This document shows, in pieces, positions 60,746 through 64,000 of a stretch of DNA of 64,000 bases (positions within the stretch are counted from its first letter, which is position 1; each line of letters begins with the position of its first letter). The notes below the pieces were generated by a model, which was not told the DNA's origin, ran no database searches, and saw nothing but the letters and a program-made list of their open reading frames with translations. The stretch is from assembly GCF_002305895.1 (NCBI RefSeq), contig NZ_CP022203.1, positions 6,544,001 to 6,608,000 of the forward strand, given 5' to 3'. Made by a program: the position numbers and the translations under genes. Source of the DNA: Corallococcus macrosporus DSM 14697 (GTDB taxonomy: Bacteria; Myxococcota; Myxococcia; Myxococcales; Myxococcaceae).

Positions 60746-63700
60746 TGTCGATGTCGTCTCGCTGTCTCCATGCTCTCTTCCTCGTCCTGCCTCTGTTGGT
60801 CATCGCCTGTGACGGCGACTCCGGCGGAGGTCCTGCTCCCAGCGACAACGCGCCCGTGGTTCGCGAGGTCCAGCCCTCGGGTGGCCCCGTCGCGGGCAAC
60901 ACCCTCATCAACGTCTACGGCTCCGGCTTCAAGGAGGGCGCGAAGCTCTTCTTCGGTGAGCAGGAGGCGCTGCGAGTGGTGGTGGTCAACTCCAACCGCA
61001 TCTACGGCTACACCCCCACGGCGAGCTCCGGCGCGGTGGACGTGCGCGTGGTGAACCCCGACAACGCCTACGGCACCCTGGTGGGCGGCTTCACCTACGA
61101 AGGCGCGCCGTCGGCGAACATCGACCAGGCCGAGGTGCTCAACGGCAACGTGGACGCGGTCAGCAGCGGCCAGCCGGTGGGAGCCACCGTGCGCGGCGCC
61201 GTCACTGTGTCCGGCATCACCCGTGGCACGGGCCAGGGCGGCGGCATCCGCGCGCAGGTGGGCTTCGCCCCAGCGGACGCGGAGCTGCTCAACCCGGAGA
61301 GCTACACCTGGGAAGAGGCCACCTATGAGGGTGACTCGGACAGCCGCGAGGCGGACATCTACCAGGGCACCGTGCTGCTCCAGCCGGCCATTGGCGGTGA
61401 GAGCCGCGAGTGGGTCATCACCATGCGCTTCTCCATCGACAACGGCGCCACCTGGGTGATGGCGGACGGCGACGGCAGCGCCAACGGCGTGTCGGCGGAC
61501 ATGCTGCGCCGGGTGTTCATCTCCCGGCCGCGGGTGGACTACTGCAAGCTGGGCCCGGACGGGAACAACGGGCCGGTCAACGTCTTCTACCGCCCCGGCG
61601 ACACCACGCTCGTGAAGGTGGCCGGCCAGGTCTACGCCGCTGGCGTCACCCAGGGCGGTGGCGCGGGCTCGGGACTGGTCGCGCAGTTGGGGTACGGCCC
61701 CGCGGACTCCGACCCGAGCAACTCCAACGCGTGGACGTGGGTGGGCGCCACGTACAAGACGGACCACGGCAACAACGACGAATGGGAAGCGGACCTGCCC
61801 AACCCGGGCACCGAGGGCACCTGGCGCATCGCCTTCCGCTTCAGCATCAGCGAGAACGCGTGGCGCTACTGCGACAGTGACGGCGTCAACGACAGCAACG
61901 AGGGGAACCTGACCTTCAGCCTGGAGCGGCTGGGCACCCTCACCGTGGGCGACGAGGCCCCGAAGCCGCCGATTGCGTGGTGCAAGATTGGCCTCGACCG
62001 GACGCCGCCGGAGGTCATCAACTACACGACCACGCAGACGACGGGCCTGAAGACGGTGTACGCGCAGGTCCACCTGCCGGGCGTTACGGACCGCGAAGGC
62101 GCGGGACCGGGCCTGTCGGGCCAGCTCGGCTGGGGCCCCGCGGGTGAGGATCCGCGCACCTCGCCGCTGTGGAGCTGGTCGACGAAGCTCACGTTCGACC
62201 AGGACAACTTCGAACACAACGACCAGTGGAAGGGCACGCTGTCCAACCCGGCCATCAACGGCGAGTACCGCTACGCGGTGCGCTTCAACCACGACGGTGG
62301 CCCCATCCGCGTGTGCGACGGCAACGGCGTGGATGACGGTGGCCAGGACTTCGAGCTGGACCAGCTCGGCACGCTCAACGTGACGGGCCAGCCCGTCATC
62401 CCGCGCGTCATCGGCTACTGCAAGCTGGGGCCGGATGGGAACAACACCCCGGAGACGGTGACGTATACGACGGCCACCACGCCCAGCCGCCGGGTGGAGG
62501 CGCAGGTGTTCGTGCAGGGTGTGACGAACGAGGCGGGCCAGGGTGAGAACATCGTGGGGCAGCTCGGCTGGGGGCCCGCCGGTGAGGACCCCACCACGTC
62601 CTCACAGTGGAACTGGTCCACCAGCGGCGAATACGCGTCGGATATCGGCGCCAATGACGTGTACGAGGCCACGCTGCCCAACCCGGGCGTGGTGGGCAGC
62701 TACCGGTTCGCCTACCGCTTCCAGGTGAACGACGGCGAGTTCATGTACTGCGACGCGGACGGCAACAGCCCCAATCCGGAGCAGAGCTTCAACGTGGACC
62801 TGGCGGGAACGCTGACGGTGACGGAGGCACAGGCCCTCAATGCGATCGACTACTGCAAGCTGGGGCCGGACGGGAACAACACGCCCCAGTCGCTGGCGTA
62901 CACCGCCGGTGAGGCGGCCAGCCATGTCATCGTCGCGTACGTGAGCGTGACGGGCCTCACCGACACCACCGAGGGCGAGGTCGCGGCCATCGTGGGCCAG
63001 CTCGGCTGGGGGCCCGCGGGCGAGGACCCGGCCACGTCCGCCGAATGGAACTGGGACACGACGGCTGGGTTCGAGGAGGACTTCTACGCCAACGACCGGT
63101 ACGAGGCCACGCTGCCCAACCCGGGCGTGGTGGGCAGCTACCGGTTCGCCTACCGCTTCCAGGTGAACGGCGGCGAGTTCATGTACTGCGACGCGAACGG
63201 CAACAGCACCAACCCGGAGGACAGCTTCAACGTGGACCTGGCGGGCAGCCTGGCGGTGAGCGAGGACCCGGACCCCGAGCCGACGGACAGCTACTGCCGG
63301 CTGCAGAGCGTGAGCGGCACGACGGTGGGCAGCGGTGACACCGTCACCGTGGTGGGCCGGGTGCATATCCCGGGCGTCACCGCGGGCAATGGCCCGGGCG
63401 CTGGCGTCCAGGTGCAGGTCGGCGTGGGCGCGGTGGACGCCAATGCCTCCACCCAGGCGGCCGCGTTCACCTGGAAGGCCGCGGAGTACACCGGCGAGGC
63501 CGACGGTGAGGCGGACACGGACGAGTTCTCCACCACCGTGACGCCCGCCTACACCGGCGACCGCGCCGTCAGCCTGCGTTACTCCACGGACGGCGCCTCG
63601 TGGACGTACTGCGACAAGGACGGCAGCAACGTGGGTGGGTACACGCTGGGCCAGCAGCACGCCCTCACGGTGGGCAACCATTCGGAGATTGGCTACTGCA

Positions 63701-64000
63701 ACCTCCAGTGGCCGTTCGAGATGCCCGAGGGCGCCGAGGGCGGCGCGCGGACCGTCTATGGGCAGCTGTGGGCGGCGGACGTCACGCCGGGCGGCGGACA
63801 GGGTGCTGGCGTCGTCGCGGAGCTCGGCTACGGCCCCGCGAGCAGCGACCCCGGCGTCTCGGGCTGGACCTGGGTAGCGGCGACGTACCTCAGCGATGAG
63901 GGGGAGAACGATCAGTACGCCGTGGACCTGCCTGCGGGCGTACCGGCAGGGACGTCCTACGCGTACCGCTACTCGCTCAACGGCGGGCCGTTCTGCTACG
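60745..64000 (+). CDS. Very large repeat lipoprotein with IPT/TIG domain (3' end outside window)
   Basis: The frame is open from ATG 60745 to the window end (1085 residues visible). The N-terminus has a signal with the lipobox VIAC (Cys22). Residues about 36-115 form an IPT/TIG immunoglobulin-like domain (PVVREVQPSGGPVAGNTLINVYGSGF). Then come repeats of about 145 residues, each opening with YCKLGPDGNN or a variant (about 61535, 61975, 62412, 62848, 63289, 63691) and containing GVTxxxGxG, GQLGWGPAGEDP, W-x-W and YRFAYRFQVNxGEFMYCDADG. Tryptophans and a paired Cys per repeat suit a secreted beta-sandwich. Being coupled to the sugar importer, it may capture alpha-glucan at the surface; this is inferred. 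Confidence 0.85.
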   Translation, partial: MSMSSRCLHALFLVLPLLVIACDGDSGGGPAPSDNAPVVREVQPSGGPVAGNTLINVYGSGFKEGAKLFFGEQEALRVVVVNSNRIYGYTPTASSGAVDVRVVNPDNAYGTLVGGFTYEGAPSANIDQAEVLNGNVDAVSSGQPVGATVRGAVTVSGITRGTGQGGGIRAQVGFAPADAELLNPESYTWEEATYEGDSDSREADIYQGTVLLQPAIGGESREWVITMRFSIDNGATWVMADGDGSANGVSADMLRRVFISRPRVDYCKLGPDGNNGPVNVFYRPGDTTLVKVAGQVYAAGVTQGGGAGSGLVAQLGYGPADSDPSNSNAWTWVGATYKTDHGNNDEWEADLPNPGTEGTWRIAFRFSISENAWRYCDSDGVNDSNEGNLTFSLERLGTLTVGDEAPKPPIAWCKIGLDRTPPEVINYTTTQTTGLKTVYAQVHLPGVTDREGAGPGLSGQLGWGPAGEDPRTSPLWSWSTKLTFDQDNFEHNDQWKGTLSNPAINGEYRYAVRFNHDGGPIRVCDGNGVDDGGQDFELDQLGTLNVTGQPVIPRVIGYCKLGPDGNNTPETVTYTTATTPSRRVEAQVFVQGVTNEAGQGENIVGQLGWGPAGEDPTTSSQWNWSTSGEYASDIGANDVYEATLPNPGVVGSYRFAYRFQVNDGEFMYCDADGNSPNPEQSFNVDLAGTLTVTEAQALNAIDYCKLGPDGNNTPQSLAYTAGEAASHVIVAYVSVTGLTDTTEGEVAAIVGQLGWGPAGEDPATSAEWNWDTTAGFEEDFYANDRYEATLPNPGVVGSYRFAYRFQVNGGEFMYCDANGNSTNPEDSFNVDLAGSLAVSEDPDPEPTDSYCRLQSVSGTTVGSGDTVTVVGRVHIPGVTAGNGPGAGVQVQVGVGAVDANASTQAAAFTWKAAEYTGEADGEADTDEFSTTVTPAYTGDRAVSLRYSTDGASWTYCDKDGSNVGGYTLGQQHALTVGNHSEIGYCNLQWPFEMPEGAEGGARTVYGQLWAADVTPGGGQGAGVVAELGYGPASSDPGVSGWTWVAATYLSDEGENDQYAVDLPAGVPAGTSYAYRYSLNGGPFCY
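62662..62807 (+). repeat. 146-bp near-identical repeat, copy 1
   Basis: This stretch differs from 63100-63245 by only about six bases. It encodes the second half of one domain of the large lipoprotein, from YEATLPNPGVVGSY to NVDLAG. Confidence 0.85.
63100..63245 (+). repeat. 146-bp near-identical repeat, copy 2
   Basis: Second copy, exactly 438 bases (146 codons) downstream of the first. Flanking parts of the two domains are clearly more divergent, so the match is local. Confidence 0.85.

Overview
The window is about 70% GC and almost fully coding. Its gene content points to a myxobacterium of the Myxococcus/Corallococcus type: many secreted lipoproteins, a sigma-54 activator paired with a histidine kinase, several c-di-GMP-type domains, frequent GTG and TTG starts, and start/stop overlaps inside operons. 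The organism assignment is an inference; no rRNA or species marker is present. I saw no tRNA, rRNA, insertion sequence, prophage or CRISPR array.

Region 1 (1-12.7 kb): tail of an Ala/Pro-rich protein, a family 2 glycosyltransferase, a 1259-residue flavin/iron-sulfur oxidoreductase that looks like a fused NfnB-NfnA, a lipoprotein, a SixA-type phosphatase, CyaY, then the conserved core rpsB-tsf and pyrH-frr followed by a degenerate receiver/GGDEF protein. Region 2 (12.7-25.8 kb): SecA, an RlmM-type rRNA methyltransferase, another degenerate GGDEF-like protein, an M23 peptidase, a PP2C phosphatase, RecN, a SWIM/SNF2 helicase and Apt.

Region 3 (25.8-36.8 kb): small lipoprotein, an alpha/beta-hydrolase-fold protein resembling cofactor-free quinolone dioxygenases (Hod), a tightly overlapped operon tetR - AmpG-like permease - coaD - metallo-beta-lactamase protein with a palindromic operator candidate, a lipoprotein related to glycogen branching enzyme, a 5'-nucleotidase-family lipoprotein, a YdcF protein and NAD kinase. 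Region 4 (36.9-45.2 kb): a histidine kinase and sigma-54 response regulator preceded by a good -24/-12 promoter and an array of GGGTC/GACCC palindromes, a canonical diguanylate cyclase, and a glycolipid-type set (glycosyltransferase, ChbG/HpnK deacetylase, methyltransferase, PIG-V-like membrane protein). Between the convergent halves lies a 570-bp non-coding stretch with three 48-bp repeats and a perfect 23-bp inverted repeat.

Region 5 (45.3-64 kb): the fadI-fadJ beta-oxidation operon, hemE, and a starch/maltodextrin locus. The locus holds two surface-type GH13 lipoproteins (an alpha-amylase with a C-terminal starch-binding domain and an isoamylase), a maltoporin-like outer-membrane barrel, a divergent MalK-type ATPase, a binding protein fused to its MalF-type permease, a MalG-type permease, and a very large repeat lipoprotein that runs off the window. 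Together they describe a complete path: cut alpha-glucan outside, debranch it, pass it through a porin, and import it with a fused ABC system.

Most convergent gene pairs share a GC-rich hairpin with no U tract, probably acting as bidirectional terminators.
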